Origin: Sepiola atlantica
Lineage: Eukaryota; Mollusca; Cephalopoda; Sepiida; Sepiolidae
Assembly: GCA_963556195.1 (NCBI GenBank)
Contig: OY744520.1
Coordinates: forward strand, 156,385,107 to 156,449,106
Length of the DNA: 64,000 bases
Direction of reading: 5' to 3'
In this document: positions 1-14,300 of the stretch, in pieces
Position numbering within the stretch: the first letter of the stretch is position 1
How the letters are laid out: every line of letters starts with the position of its first letter
Notes under the pieces: model-generated
What the model was told of the DNA's origin: nothing
Databases searched by the model: none
Seen by the model: the letters and a program-made list of their open reading frames with translations, nothing else
Program-made: the position numbers and the translations under genes

Positions 1-441
1 ATAATGCAAGTGCAGTAATTCCCTCTTTCAGGAATGTCTTTGAAATTCAGATACGCCATTCAAATCTTTCAACTCTCTGGCATACTGGCATTTTTCATGG
101 AATGTCACTACTTTTGTAAAGGCTATGCCTCAATACAATGCCTTCTCATAACTGATATAGTTGGTAGTTTAACTAATCAATGTTTCTTCCAATATTCACA
201 GGTAAATATTTTTTGTTAAATTATGATGAGTGTATATTTACTCATGATACAATTCAAACTAGACAAATTTTTTCAAACTTTAATGGTGATTGAAAATTGA
301 CAAGGACACAATGCAAAAATATTTAATTTGAATGAAATAAATAGATCAATCAAACATTTTTGGAGCAGGGAGAAATATAATAAAGTTATTCACAATAGGA
401 AACAATAAAATATTCAGTGTACAAAGGAAAACAAAATATAA
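1..441. other. AT-rich DNA, no gene recognised
   Basis: No reading frame with recognisable protein features, RNA gene or repeat boundary was seen here. The only open frame (34-219, 61 codons) has no recognisable motif and typical AT-rich codon composition. Confidence 0.5.
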
Positions 442-818
442 CCTCTATCTGTTCCATAACACAGATGAATTAATCAAATAGCTGATGAGATATAGAAGAA
501 AGTGTATGTGGACTAGTAATTTTTTAAGGTTTGTTTAACATTTCTGAGAAACTACGGTATATTGGTAAACTGAAATAAGAAAGCCATAAACTAGAGCCCA
601 GAGCCTCTATCTCTGCCAACAATCAGCTGAATCCATCAATAAGTTGATGAGATACAGAATAAACTGTATGTAGACTAGTAATTTTTTAATTTTTTAAAAA
701 TTTTCTGGAAAACTAAGGTATATGGTAAACTGAAATTAAAATGCCATCAACTAGACCCTAGAACCTCAATCTCTGCCGAAAATCAGCTGAATCAATCAAA
801 TAGTTGATGAGATACAGG
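442..818. repeat. Tandem repeat, ~161-bp period, about 2.3 copies
   Basis: The phrase CCTCTATCT...AATCAGCTGAAT...GATGAGATA recurs three times. GATGAGATA begins at 484, 646 and 806, giving spacings of 162 and 160 bases. Each unit also carries GTATGTRGACTAGTAATTTTTTAA and a GGTAAACTGAAAT stretch. Copies differ by scattered substitutions and small indels, so the duplication is not recent. No open frame runs through the units. Confidence 0.75.
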
Positions 819-1221
819 GTGGCACATACGTACGTACACACAGATAACATAATTTCATGATTGAACTTTCTGGATATCTGGGTTGCCTTGACTAATGATT
901 CTGAAATTCTACAGACTTATTAAATAAAAATGTTGTGCAAAGTTTTAACTAATTTGGTTTATTGGTTTTTGAGTTATGATTGATGAAAGAAATGAGAATT
1001 CCAGCATAGGCCATTCGTAAAGTCTACTAAGGAATAGAGCGGTCCCGCGCCTCTTTTGATTATTCAGTGAAAGACCGAGATTAGTCCAATAAAAATAAGT
1101 TCGATAATACTCGATTACAGGGTAAAGAGCATTTATATGTGATTTATTGAAGGCTTACCAAAGCATTCCGTTCAGGAGACCAATTATCACCACAAAATAC
1201 TTTTTCTTTCAAAGATTATTT
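819..1221. other. Possible transposon-end fragment, unresolved
   Basis: The string CAGGGTGGCAC begins at 815, just where the tandem repeat ends, and resembles Tc1/mariner-type inverted termini seen elsewhere in this window. No matching inverted end was found within about 400 bases. The stretch to 1221 holds a slightly GC-richer patch near 1040 (GGTCCCGCGCC) but nothing identifiable. Confidence 0.25.
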
Positions 1222-1398
1222 ATTTATCATATATATATGTATATATATATATCTATATATATATATATATATTTATGTATATATATATACATATGTATAT
1301 ATATATATGTATATATATATATGTATATATATGTATCTATGTATCTATGTATATATATATATGTATATATATATATATGTTTATTTATATATATTAAG
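1222..1398. repeat. Imperfect (TA)n / (TATG)n microsatellite
   Basis: TA dinucleotides interrupted by TATGTA and TATCTA steps. The 95-codon frame at 1147-1434 is a translation of this tract (Ile/Tyr repeats) and is not a gene. Confidence 0.9.
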
Positions 1399-2691
1399 AA
1401 ATTACAGAATGTTTTCTCCTATATAAAAATCTAAATTATATTGTATGCTATTAACTTTCTTATCATATCAATTTCTTGTAAGAATTATATTTCACTAATA
1501 AATGACAAGCATGTAATATTAGGAAGTTACTTACAACATCCCCACTATATTATATTAATTGATCGTTGAACATTACTTGAATATAAGTTTTTAAAGGGAC
1601 AGTTAAACTGTAGACATAGATTAAGTGCCTGAATTGTTTATCGGGTTATAAAGAACTGACCTAGTCAGACGCAGCTTAATATGCTACTCATTTGAGATAT
1701 ATGTCGTTAACTTTGTCCTTTAGACGACTTGTATAAAAATGTTGACCTTACGGTAAACTTCGAATAACATTTCTATCTTTAGAAAAATGAATGCTATATT
1801 TGCAAGTGTTATCAAACCCTTTCAAACGGTTACATTCTTAGCGCTTTTGTAGGTTAACACAAGTGAATATATTTGTTATCGGAGATCTGTCAGTAGCAGA
1901 TCACAAGTTTGTAAAGAGGTTTTTCCAAACACATTTCGAGAAAAGTTACTCCTGATATTTTTGTTGTTTACTTGAACAATTAAGTGCTATCTAAGAGACA
2001 TATATTACACCGATGAACGCGATCTTTTCGTGTTGATATTATACAAAAACGGGCACACCCGGCGTTTTAGGAAATTAACGAGTATCGCTGTGAATACCTT
2101 CTCCCAGCCTGAGACTTCATGTGACCATGTTTATTCTATTTATTTAGTTTCTATAATTTTCAATCGTCAAGTTATACATAATATAAAATGCATTTGCTGT
2201 TTATGGATGTCCAGACTCCAATGAGATAATTTTTTAAAAACATCTGAGACAAGTTACCAACATTGGAGTTCTTTCAAAATTGTATTCGAGATAAGTTGTT
2301 TGTACTTTGGTTATCGGGCCTTGTTTTCAATCGTATTTCCTAGAAAAAGAGACATAGAAGCAGAAAGAAAGGCAGTTGCATCCTAGATTTATAATAGAAT
2401 AGTTTACTGTTCCGAAGTTGTCCTACCCTAATGCTGACTGACCATTACTTTTGTCAAAACTCTAGAATAAAATTTAAAAAACAATCGAAATCCTGTAAAA
2501 GTTTACCCAGTGAAACTTGTATTTGATCTTGGTATGGGTTTTGTTTTTGCCCTAGTATTCGTGGAAAAACAGACAAAAACAACACATTTATATAATAGAT
2601 TTTTACGTCCGATATTATATTCATTTATTTATATGTAAATACGTTGAAAGATCTTCCTTAAAATAAACTGAATATACAAATTAGTAGTATT
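1399..2691. other. No gene recognised
   Basis: AT-rich unique-looking sequence. The short frame at 2030-2224 has no recognisable motif. No repeat boundary or RNA gene was seen. Confidence 0.45.
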
Positions 2692-2974
2692 CAGGGTGCA
2701 GTGGAAAAATTGAAATCCATGTTATGTAAATACATAAAAGATGCTGCCAGATATGTCGTAAAGAAGGTAGTCTCCATCTGCGGGGCTACAACACTGTTCA
2801 CACTTGCTAGTATCACTATCAAGCCACTCGTGCATAAAGTATTGTTGCCACATCTGGGGTGGGGCACAAATCACAAGTCTCTCCCACTTAGACAAGGTGA
2901 AAAATAGAAATTGTAACCTAATACTTCCGGCACTGGCTGTCAAACACAAGCTCTTGTCGCACCGCTGCACTGTT
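2692..2974. mobile_element. Possible short DNA transposon or MITE
   Basis: The stretch is flanked by GTATT on both sides (2687-2691 and 2975-2979), which could be a 5-bp target duplication. Its ends carry a weak inverted match, GTGCAGTGG on the left against CCGCTGCAC on the right. It is more GC-rich than its surroundings and is open on both strands (2701-2907 plus, 2722-2970 minus), but neither translation matches a family I can name. The outermost bases of the two ends do not pair well, so the call is tentative. Confidence 0.3.
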
Positions 2975-3304
2975 GTATTCTAGTGCTTGTTTCACAAGTA
3001 TTGACAAGGAATGCGTTCCGACGAACTTACTGTACGTGTACTCTCTCAACTTAAATACTCCGACAAACCTGACTAGCAGCCAAATCACTGCAGACGCCTT
3101 AGATGTAGGAACACTTTCTATTCTAATAGTTCCATTTCTTTGGACCGCTTTCCTTTGAAATCTCTTCCTTTCTCTCTATGTACTAATATAAAAAAATGTA
3201 AATGTAACTGCAACACACATCTTGATGCGTAACTCCCTACTTAAATGGCTGATATAACTCGGTGTTCTAATGAGGATAACGTCCTACGGCTCAGTAACAA
3301 TATA
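2975..3304. other. No gene recognised
   Basis: Short spacer between two candidate mobile elements. It contains an unremarkable 61-codon frame without motifs. Confidence 0.4.
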
Positions 3305-3684
3305 CAGGGTGGGCCAAAATAAGGGTCCTATCTTTAAATTTGAATAACTTGAATTTGAATAACTTCCACAAAATAAAAGTTAAACTCACCAAACTTTATG
3401 TGTGTTTAGACTGACCCTTCCGAGATTTTTTGAAATAAACAAAACAAATTTTAGCCGAAAAACACTTCTTAAAACTTACAAAAACTAAAGTATTGTTTTT
3501 TACACTGTTTTGAGTTTTTTAAGCAAAAATAATGTTTTCTAAATGAGGGTACGTCCCTTAGGGCTAATACGGCTCATGCTTGCTTCGGAAGGGGTCCTTT
3601 ACTTATTCTAAAAAAAAAAAAAAAATCAATAAATAAAAAAGTTATGAATTTTTAAAAATAGGACCCTTATTTTTGCCCACCCTG
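3305..3684. mobile_element. MITE, Tc1/mariner-type, copy 1 (380 bp)
   Basis: The element begins CAGGGTGGGCCAAAATAAGG and ends with the near-perfect inverse (CCTTATTTTTGCCCACCCTG). A TA lies immediately outside each end (3303-3304 and 3685-3686), as expected for Tc1/mariner insertion. There is no coding potential. An internal poly-A run sits near 3610. A second copy, of nearly the same length and over most of its length almost identical, is at 52245-52628, so this is a dispersed non-autonomous family. Terminal repeats are about 27 bp with few mismatches. Confidence 0.9.
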
Positions 3685-3686
3685 TA

Positions 3687-4326
3687 CCTAGTTTTGGGTG
3701 AATTAACGTTTTTAATGAAATGTATCAATTGAAATCTACTTCACATATGTTGAGCCGGTCAAGAGTAATGCTATTTGTATATCATAATAGATTAGCAGTA
3801 GAAATCAACGTTGGAACATTTGTCGGATATATATTTGTCGGATTATATATCGGGGAATAGATAAAATAGATTTATTCTCACATTTCCAATCGAATATTAT
3901 CAGGTTTTGCTTCACTCCTCTGAAAACAGAACATAAGCAAATATCACGCCATATTTGATCTTATTGGAAACGGATTGGCAGTAAAGACCTTTGGTTCGTT
4001 TATAGGCGATTATCACGTAATCGATTATGTAAAACAGCACATCGAGTGTAAATATTAATAATATCTCGGATATGAACTGATCTTTCAAATGTAAATAGGG
4101 CAAGTACAGGGGAAGTAATCAGTGGTCGCTACGTGTCGATGTCTTTAAAGCAGGCACATATGTAGAACCTACGAACAAATAAACTTCTTTATTTAGACTG
4201 TTGTGAACATCAAGGGCTTTTATTTGGCGAGTAAACGTTGTCATTTCGGAATATTGGCACACGAAATGTAATCCACTTCGTGACTCGTCCGTGTAGCTTC
4301 CAGATTGGTACATATAAAATTGTGCA

Positions 4327-4328
<2 letters not shown>
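3687..4328. other. No gene recognised
   Basis: AT-rich spacer. Frames at 3912-4103 and 4119-4313 (minus) have no recognisable motifs. Confidence 0.45.

Positions 4329-4402
<74 letters not shown>
4329..4402. repeat. (TA)n microsatellite
   Basis: About 37 uninterrupted AT dinucleotides. The overlapping 94- and 63-codon frames are Ile/Tyr translations of this tract. Confidence 0.97.
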
Positions 4403-4408
<6 letters not shown>

Positions 4409-4574
4409 CTAGGCAGCATCTTTTCTTGAAGGAAAGTTTTGTTAAATATTATAGACAACTTATGACTGGATATCCTTTCGTAGATCCTTTCCATTGTACA
4501 AATCAGAATCTTAGTTTCAGGGAGGAATTGGCCGATGAATCTGCCATAGTTTTCATTTCGGACTAATGTAATTT

Positions 4575-6043
<1,469 letters not shown>

Positions 6044-6163
6044 TCGTAGGGGTTAGAAGCGCCGACTGTCAGCTCGACGATTGCGTTTCGATCCTGGCTG
6101 GAGGCACTAACTGGTCTAGCCGCACTGATGAGCTGTGAAACAGCGAAACAGTCTGTATGTGGA

Positions 6164-6166
<3 letters not shown>
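6044..6166 (+). mobile_element. tRNA-derived SINE carrying a hammerhead ribozyme
   Basis: This is a plus-strand copy of the SINE seen three times in minus orientation at 57122-57822. Its left end is truncated: the A-box-like segment reads CGTAGGGGTTAG directly after a TA tract. A B-box-like GCGTTTCGATCC lies near 6084-6095. The two together indicate descent from a tRNA and an internal RNA polymerase III promoter. The 3' part (6120-6162) folds as a hammerhead ribozyme (see that entry). The element ends TGTGGATGA and passes directly into a TA array, so the microsatellite looks like the SINE tail. Compared with the 57-kb copies it has diverged at several positions but keeps the ribozyme core. 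Confidence 0.8.
6120..6162 (+). ncRNA. Hammerhead ribozyme (type I-like) within SINE
   Basis: Seen in order: stem I strand CCGCA (6120-6124), core CTGATGA (6125-6131), stem II GCTGT-GAA-ACAGC (five perfect pairs, 6132-6144), core GAAA (6145-6148), a very short stem III (CA-GTC-TG plus the A15.1/U16.1 pair), U and A at 6156-6157, then TGTGG (6158-6162), which pairs with CCGCA including one G-U. This satisfies the hammerhead consensus CUGANGA/GAAA/UH. Predicted cleavage is after 6157. Short stem III is typical of hammerheads in retroelements and can lower monomer activity. Self-cleavage has not been shown. Confidence 0.75.

Positions 6167-6251
<85 letters not shown>
6166..6251. repeat. (TA)n microsatellite after SINE
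   Basis: Two TA runs (6166-6215 and 6223-6251) separated by GTCTGTG. They start immediately at the SINE 3' end. Frames across them are Ile/Tyr artefacts. Confidence 0.95.
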
Positions 6252-7912
<1,661 letters not shown>

Positions 7913-7915
7913 AAG

Positions 7916-8480
7916 ATAGCTAGAAGGATTAAAAAGAATTAGGAAAGCGACGGAAGCAGATCTTTTTTCAAGTCAGTTGCTCAATGCAAGGTGTATTCCG
8001 CAAAAAAATCAATTTTTGAATCCATGAACGAACCCTCTGTTGGACTTTTTACTCTCTGGATTCTATCTATTTTGGCCTCACCTGAAGATGGTGGTTTCTG
8101 GAATTTAACTTTGAAACCTATCAATTTATTTCTCGTGCCTTCTAATTGACCTACGTACAAATCACTTTCTGCGCTGAACTTTTCGGCACCGGATTTTTTT
8201 ACAATCGGACACTTGCTTGCATTCGGGCAGCTTTTTGCCTTGTGTTTTTCCCCCACAATCTTTGTTTTACTTTTTCAAATATTAAATCTTGGCTTCTGCC
8301 AACTTATCTATCCCAGCAATTTCCTCTGATGATAAGATTTTGATCTTTGAAAAGCCTGGCTTAAGGAAAAAATTAATTGAATAAATTGCTTTTTGCGGAA
8401 TATACCTCGCATGTAGCAACTGAATTGAAAAAAGATCTGCCTCCGTCGCTTTTCTAATTCCTTTTCATCCTTCTATCTAT
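7916..8480. mobile_element. Terminal-inverted-repeat element, ~565 bp
   Basis: Bases 7916-8015 and 8380-8480 are inverted copies of each other, with mismatches. Shared landmarks are AGAAGGAT, AAGCGACGGARGCAGATC, CAGTTGCT and TATTCCGCAAAAA. The arms are about 100 bases, long for a MITE. A minus-strand frame of 91 codons (7981-8256) runs from the interior into the left arm. It is Lys-rich with a C-X4-C pair (SCPNASKC) near its start and matches no family I recognise. No clear target duplication was found, because both flanks are microsatellite (GACA on the left, CTAT on the right). It could be a non-autonomous DNA transposon of unknown superfamily. Confidence 0.6.
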
Positions 8481-8564
8481 CTATATGCTTTATCCGGTAT
8501 ATTAAGCTGTATACTTTACCAATACGTTTTACCTTTCCTAAAACTTCGCTTTTAGTTCTCTACT

Positions 8565-8596
<32 letters not shown>

Positions 8597-8616
8597 AAGA
8601 TAGAGAGAGAGAGGGG
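8565..8616. repeat. Compound microsatellite (TA)n(GA)n
   Basis: TA units followed by GA units and a short G run. Confidence 0.9.
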
Positions 8617-8900
8617 GGGTAAACACTTATTTGACCAATTTTAAATTGAGACTAATTTTCTTATACCAGAATTAATAAATTTTCAATTGTAACACCTACC
8701 AGAAACAGCATTAAAGTGTTCCAAACACATAAGACTAATTAAATCATTATAGTATCTAATACTTGATTTTTTTATGCATTTGTAATCATGAAGTAAATTA
8801 TATTGAAAATATATACGCGTTTAATAAGTTTCCTTTAAATTGTTTTCATTTTCAATAATATTGTTTAACACTACGTACAGAATTATTGTCTTTGATTTTA
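8617..8900. other. No gene recognised
   Basis: AT-rich spacer ending in a splice-acceptor-like TTGATTTTACAG at 8892-8903. Confidence 0.4.
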
Positions 8901-8922
8901 CAGATATGAGTCACAGCCACAC

Positions 8923-9096
8923 ATGATGACACCAACATTGTGCAATCATAAACGTGTTGTATTAGGTAATCAAGTAGGGCTGGCCGATTTAACTATGGAT
9001 GATGATATCACTGAATACATGAATGATGATGATGAAGATTTCACAAATCAAGATTTGTTACACATGGAATTTGAATCTGTTGCTGAGTACATTTAA
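8923..9096 (+). pseudogene. Acidic 57-codon frame, possible pogo/Tigger-like transposase tail
   Basis: The frame opens downstream of TTTTACAG (8896-8903), a good splice-acceptor match, and is open from there to the TAA at 9094-9096. I counted from the first ATG of an ATG-ATG pair. The product is acidic: GLADLTMDDDITEYM, then DFTNQDLLHMEFES. That pattern (a G-x-G-L-like segment, an acidic stretch, then a T-N/T-x-D/E-L-L/M block) recalls the C-terminal region of pogo/Tigger/Jerky-type transposases, where a TTEEL-like block follows an acidic linker. No DDE core is present nearby, so it would be a fragment or a domesticated exon. The match is from memory and weak. A host exon is equally possible. 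Confidence 0.3.
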
Positions 9097-10399
9097 CTTT
9101 CTGTTGATTAATATCGCCAAGAAGAACGAAACAGAAAAGAGTTCCTATATGCTTCTACAAAACTCAAAGATAACATGTTTACTGTTAAAAGAAAGCAATG
9201 CAACGGACTTATATTGAACCTCATCATTGTAATAAATAGTCAATTCACTTCATTGAAGAATAAATGAGGGAATATATCATGAGTAAAATAATGAAAACTA
9301 ATTCATCTAGATTACATAGGACATAGACTGAACAGTATCCATCGATAAGGTCAGTTAACCAAATCTGGAAAAGTGTGTAGCATACTGTGGTATGTGCTCG
9401 ATTCCCATTTTGAACAACGGGTCGCTGTTCTGCTGCGGACAGAAAACATATGTTCATCTCTCTGACGTAGTTGGCAATGTAGCAGGAGCAGAGATGATAT
9501 TTTCTTCTTTTTCACATTCTCTTCTAAGGTTGAAGTTGTTCCTCTTTATTGTCACCTTTACCTTTTGCATTAATTTACAGCATTGTACAACAATGTATAT
9601 CTGGACGGCCTGCAATTTTCAAACTTACTCCGTAGGGGTGATAGCAATAAGAAAGGATATATGATCAGTTTCACATCGTAGAAATAATTCTACATATAGA
9701 TCGCATGGTGTTTACAATGATTATATACTAACACGGATTAAACTAACTCTCTTGCTGTCTCAAATAAGATTTGACCTTTAACTCATCAGGAGGGAAACAT
9801 TTTACCATTGACCAGAATAATCATTCTTAAATTCTACACTTGAAATGGGTATACTTTATTCAGTGAACTGTAAAGTTAATACTTCATCTATTGACTTGTA
9901 AACGTAAAACTTCTATCGATCTATTAATTATGTTGTGATTTTATCATCATATATCGATGAAGCGAAAGGTCAAACAGCAATACATTTAAACAACTGACCT
10001 TTTACAAAGATCAGCGCATAAAAAAAGGCAAATGAAAGAATCTTAAAATGTTGTCAATTCTGAGAGGTGCGGCGCTTCCTACGAAAAACGAGTTACGCCG
10101 CTTACAATGAACTTTGACTGTGTAAACTAATGTTACGTTTGTATAACATAATCAAATACAGAATTAGATATTTCACGGAGTAAACACTATTCTCCTATGG
10201 TTGAAATATACGAGTTAATGTAGAATAAAAAACTCGGGAGTGAAATCTCAAAGAACAATTTAATTTATTTATACGTATCACAATACAAATGTAACTGGTT
10301 ATGTATCCTTGAATCATATTCATAGATATGGGTAATTATAAACCCATGTAGTTATGCCGATTCATACTTCAATCAGAGGTTTCTTACCTTTTTTTATAT
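9097..10399. other. No gene recognised
   Basis: Frames at 9245-9457 and 9392-9664 show no known motifs. The 9392-9664 frame has hydrophobic stretches typical of T-rich translation. No repeat structure was seen. Confidence 0.4.
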
Positions 10400-11345
10400 G
10401 GCAGCTCACTATTGTGCTCTTTACATTTTTGCGGCATGCCTATCTTTACAGAATCTGTCAAGTATTTTTTAATCAAAACACAAAAGGTTGTCTCTGAAGC
10501 TCATTTACGTAATATAGCACTTGTCCTGTCGATAACCATCTCATTAGCAATATATATCATTGCACAGCAACTAAGAAATTCTCGAATTTATCGTTCGAGT
10601 TTTTGTGAAATAAACTATTTCGCCCACTTGATTCAACACCTTTCAGTTCATTTTCTGTTACTTTTTAAATTAAACTTCTCTGTCTACAAACCAATGAGTT
10701 AACACGATGTTAGAATTCAGTTTTTTCTACTTAAGATTCGAAACCTTTTACAGAACTAACCACTAATTGGTACATATTCTCACGCATAAATCCCATGATA
10801 AGCCAGATTTTTCGAATTATATTGTGAGTACCTCAGAAATATCTTAGACCTTTAGTTGTTGTAGGTAACTGTTTTCAGCATAGAAATTGATTAATTATAG
10901 CATATTTATCAATGACACGTATACATGCAATTAACGGTGCATGATTACTGATGTCAGTGGATTCATCGATTTGGAAAGCAAATAAACTATTTTGAAATTT
11001 GACTATTATGCTTTCCTCGATATTATCAGACAAGTTAAGGATCCCCCTCTTAATGTTATTGTTTGGAGATGCATCTTGCTAAATTCTTGTCCGGCCTATC
11101 TCGAATAACATGACACTTCGATTTAAGAGAAAAAATTTCGTCAACTTCATAATTGAGCTTTTTTAGGCACAGTTATTGTTTTCTTAAAACGTTAACTTCG
11201 CGTTACATTTACTACTACCAACCGTATGAAATGTCTGACGCCTTTAGTTTGAAGGCTAGGATGATTAGTTATTAAATATCTTGTCATCTTACTTAAAACC
11301 ATTGCTTCATTTGACAACGTTTACCTGCGCAGACACGCAGCGGAG
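10400..11345 (-). pseudogene. Decayed hAT transposase, ZBED5-like
   Basis: Read on the minus strand in shifting frames, this stretch gives in order: a BED zinc-finger end with LSNEAMVLSKMTRYLITNHP (11222-11318), preceded by a C-x-x-C-like pair near 11325-11340; the catalytic-domain block IDESTDIS (about 10950-10975); a following KQLPTTTKG block (about 10850-10885); a THWFVDREV block (about 10690); and RWLSTGQVL..VNELQ (about 10487-10543). The order and spacing match the ZBED5-like group of hAT transposases. Many stops and frameshifts show it is long dead. Family transposases excise and reinsert DNA with 8-bp target duplications. The outer termini were not located. Confidence 0.6.
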
Positions 11346-14300
11346 AAAGAATCTATGTAGCTCCAGTCCAGTAAAATCCAAATGTCAAGTAATTATTACT
11401 ATACAACTTGTGAAGTGTTTCCTTTTAACTGAAGTTGTAGAATTATTGTTGTGACCATGATCTTTTCTTTTTAGAAACTTGCCCATAATTAAGAGTGAAT
11501 TGCATCTAGAATTTAACAAAAAAATAAACTAAAGGAGATATTTATCGTATCCTATCATGTTTCATTATATTTTGTTCGATTAAAACCTTAATTTACAACA
11601 TCTAAGTATGAGGTAAGAAATACATACAAAGAATTTGTTTATATTCTAACGGTATAAATAGTTGATATAAACACAAAAACGATAACTAATGTTCATTATT
11701 GTTAAGCAATTAAAAATATCTAACAATTGAAACAAACGATTTATTATACATTCTATTTCTTCTTTTGTAATATTTATAAATCAATATTACGTATGTAATA
11801 ATGTGTGTAGTTAGCATGTTAATACAAAAAAAAACTATATGGAAGATGATTACCATATATAACAACTTGTAACATCCATCTATAACCCCTTCGCTGCACA
11901 CCAGTTATCATTCCGCGACTCTCCAATGTAGCGCAGAACGCTTATTGGGTAATATTGGCTTCAATATAATGATAGAATAGAAATGAACTGATAATTCTTT
12001 TTTTGTACTTCTTTTTTCTTTTTGATATTTACTTTTTTCTTTCGTCTTTGATTCATAGCACATTAATTCTTAAATCCTTACTTTTTCTACATTTTGTATC
12101 TATCTTTTTCTTCTTATTTTTAGCGTTCTCGTTTTACGAACAGTACCTTTTCTATTCTTATAAATTAAAAGAATGCGATATTCTGTGAGAGTTGGTTTAT
12201 TGGTATATTCTCGACGTGTATTTATAACAAACTGAAGTCACAATGAAGCAGGGGGCATTTATTCATATCGATATGATAATTTTCATCGGGGATTATTTCA
12301 TCCTGTTTGAAGCGGAAAAGGTTGGAAATTACACTAAAAAAGAATAAATCAGTGATTTTGCTGATTTCTGGTTTTGTTCCGTAAATGCGCACCACGTATA
12401 TTGTCACATTTTAAATGCGATGCTTAAATAACTTTAATGTTCAAAATTAATATGTATATATTTGAATATTTTCTAAATTCATCGTTATTTTTCTTTAATT
12501 CATAACATTTATCAACAGCATTTGTCTGTACAATAACTATAAAATGTTGCATAAACGGCACCCGTAAACTTTAAAGCGTATGTTGTACCTGCATCACTAC
12601 GCCTCGTGCAAACAATAGTATTTTGACTTTTAAACCGTTTTTCTCTGGATGTAATTAAGTATTGGAACCTTCTTCTCTGATGTTTATGAATATTAAAAAC
12701 TACACTTTCGCTGGTGTTTAATTGGCATGTGTAAATTATATCTTCGCTTTACATTTTGATTGAATAAAGTTCTTAACGCAATGTTTAAATTTATTTCATA
12801 ACAGTTTTATATAAAAAATGGCTATCCAAGTAAACGTTCAACCCAAATGGAAAATGTGTTCGGCATTTATTCTTCAATCAAAATTTCGTCGTAGCACAAT
12901 ATACTTGGTCGATAATTCTATATTTTGGGAATCATGCTCTACTTTAAAAAAAACTTTAATATATATTGTTAATTTAATGAGAGATAATACAGACACACAG
13001 TTTGATAATAAATAATTAGAAATGAAGAAGGCTACGATTAGTGAATCATGATTATGTAGTAGGAAAGAAGGCACGTTTCAAATAATCAGTAGTTAATTGA
13101 TGAAAAAAAGTTAAAATATGAAGTTAGTCGTGAGGCACGCCTTATAGTAAACCTGGGAAAGAACTTGGCAATGGTATTCCTAGAAATATATGGTGCTACG
13201 GACAACCCGGTTTGGAGAGATACATTTGTAATGTCAAATAAATTGATAATAATTCTAAGATGAGTTAGTTTAGTTCTTCACTGTTTTTCACATCTCAATT
13301 ACATTTTCATAACTAATCGACCGTGCTTCTTGTTGTAGTCGAGTAGTAAATGATGAATTGTTGCAATCAAGCAAAATTGATTAAATAAAAAGTGTATTTA
13401 CAAATACTTAGAAGTTTACCGACTACGACATAAAAAAAACTGAAAAAGGTCGAAGAGATAACCAGCCAAAACATTGAGAAAAACAATGTCATGATAACTG
13501 TTTTAAATGTTCGACGTGTTTATGTTTATTAATCGATTCGACCTCACGTTAGGTCTTCGCTACGATGAATGAAATTCAAGTAAGCTTACGTTGTACCTGT
13601 GGAGTCGAGATAAATCCACCTAGACGATCAGAGGAGAAAGAATATAACAATATTTCAGTATGTTTCCGCGACTTACATAGAAGACAACAAAGCGTCATTT
13701 GTATGAATCAAAGATTCCAATTTTCTATATAACCTACAAGATCGTGGTTTTGTGATGAAATTCATACCGCCACTGAATGATGATTCGGCGTGTCATGTTC
13801 GAGTACCACAACTTTCACTACAGATGTTATCAACCTTCACGTGGTCCCTCCGATGACTACAATATTTTATAAAGAACAGAGATCGATTGTCAATCAAACA
13901 GATCAATGTGTCTTAACAGGCTAATTAATACAAATTACGGTTTTCCATTTTTACAGAAAAGATTTAGAAAAACTATTTATTTAAGTAAGTTTTCTCTTTC
14001 AATAAAACACCGTTGAGATACTTCCCTTTTCATTAAAAAAGAATGGTTATGTTTATAAAAGAAATGGTGCTTCTTCTTAAAAATGTCTTTTTCCTGGCAT
14101 AGTTTATTGGCTCACCGGGTTGTCCTCAGTTTATGTTCTTTTGAATATGATACATATTGTGCTTATTTCAAAAGCTTCGGCGGGTGCCACGTCTCGTGCA
14201 TAACTATTAAGTCTTATAACCAACGACTGTGCTCTTCTCAGAATGAAATATAGAATAATTCAATCGAATGTATTGATTGCTAACCACGGAGATTTCAGGA

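Noticed and set aside
484..510. CTGATGA at 483 as a hammerhead core
   Set aside because: No stem II or GAAA box follows at a suitable distance.
815..1221. Complete Tc1/mariner-type element starting CAGGGTGG at 815
   Set aside because: No inverted partner end was found downstream.
13199..14125. Inverted 12-base match GGACAACCCGGT (13202) and its complement near 14115
   Set aside because: The pairing does not extend beyond 12 bases and no element features lie between; chance is plausible.
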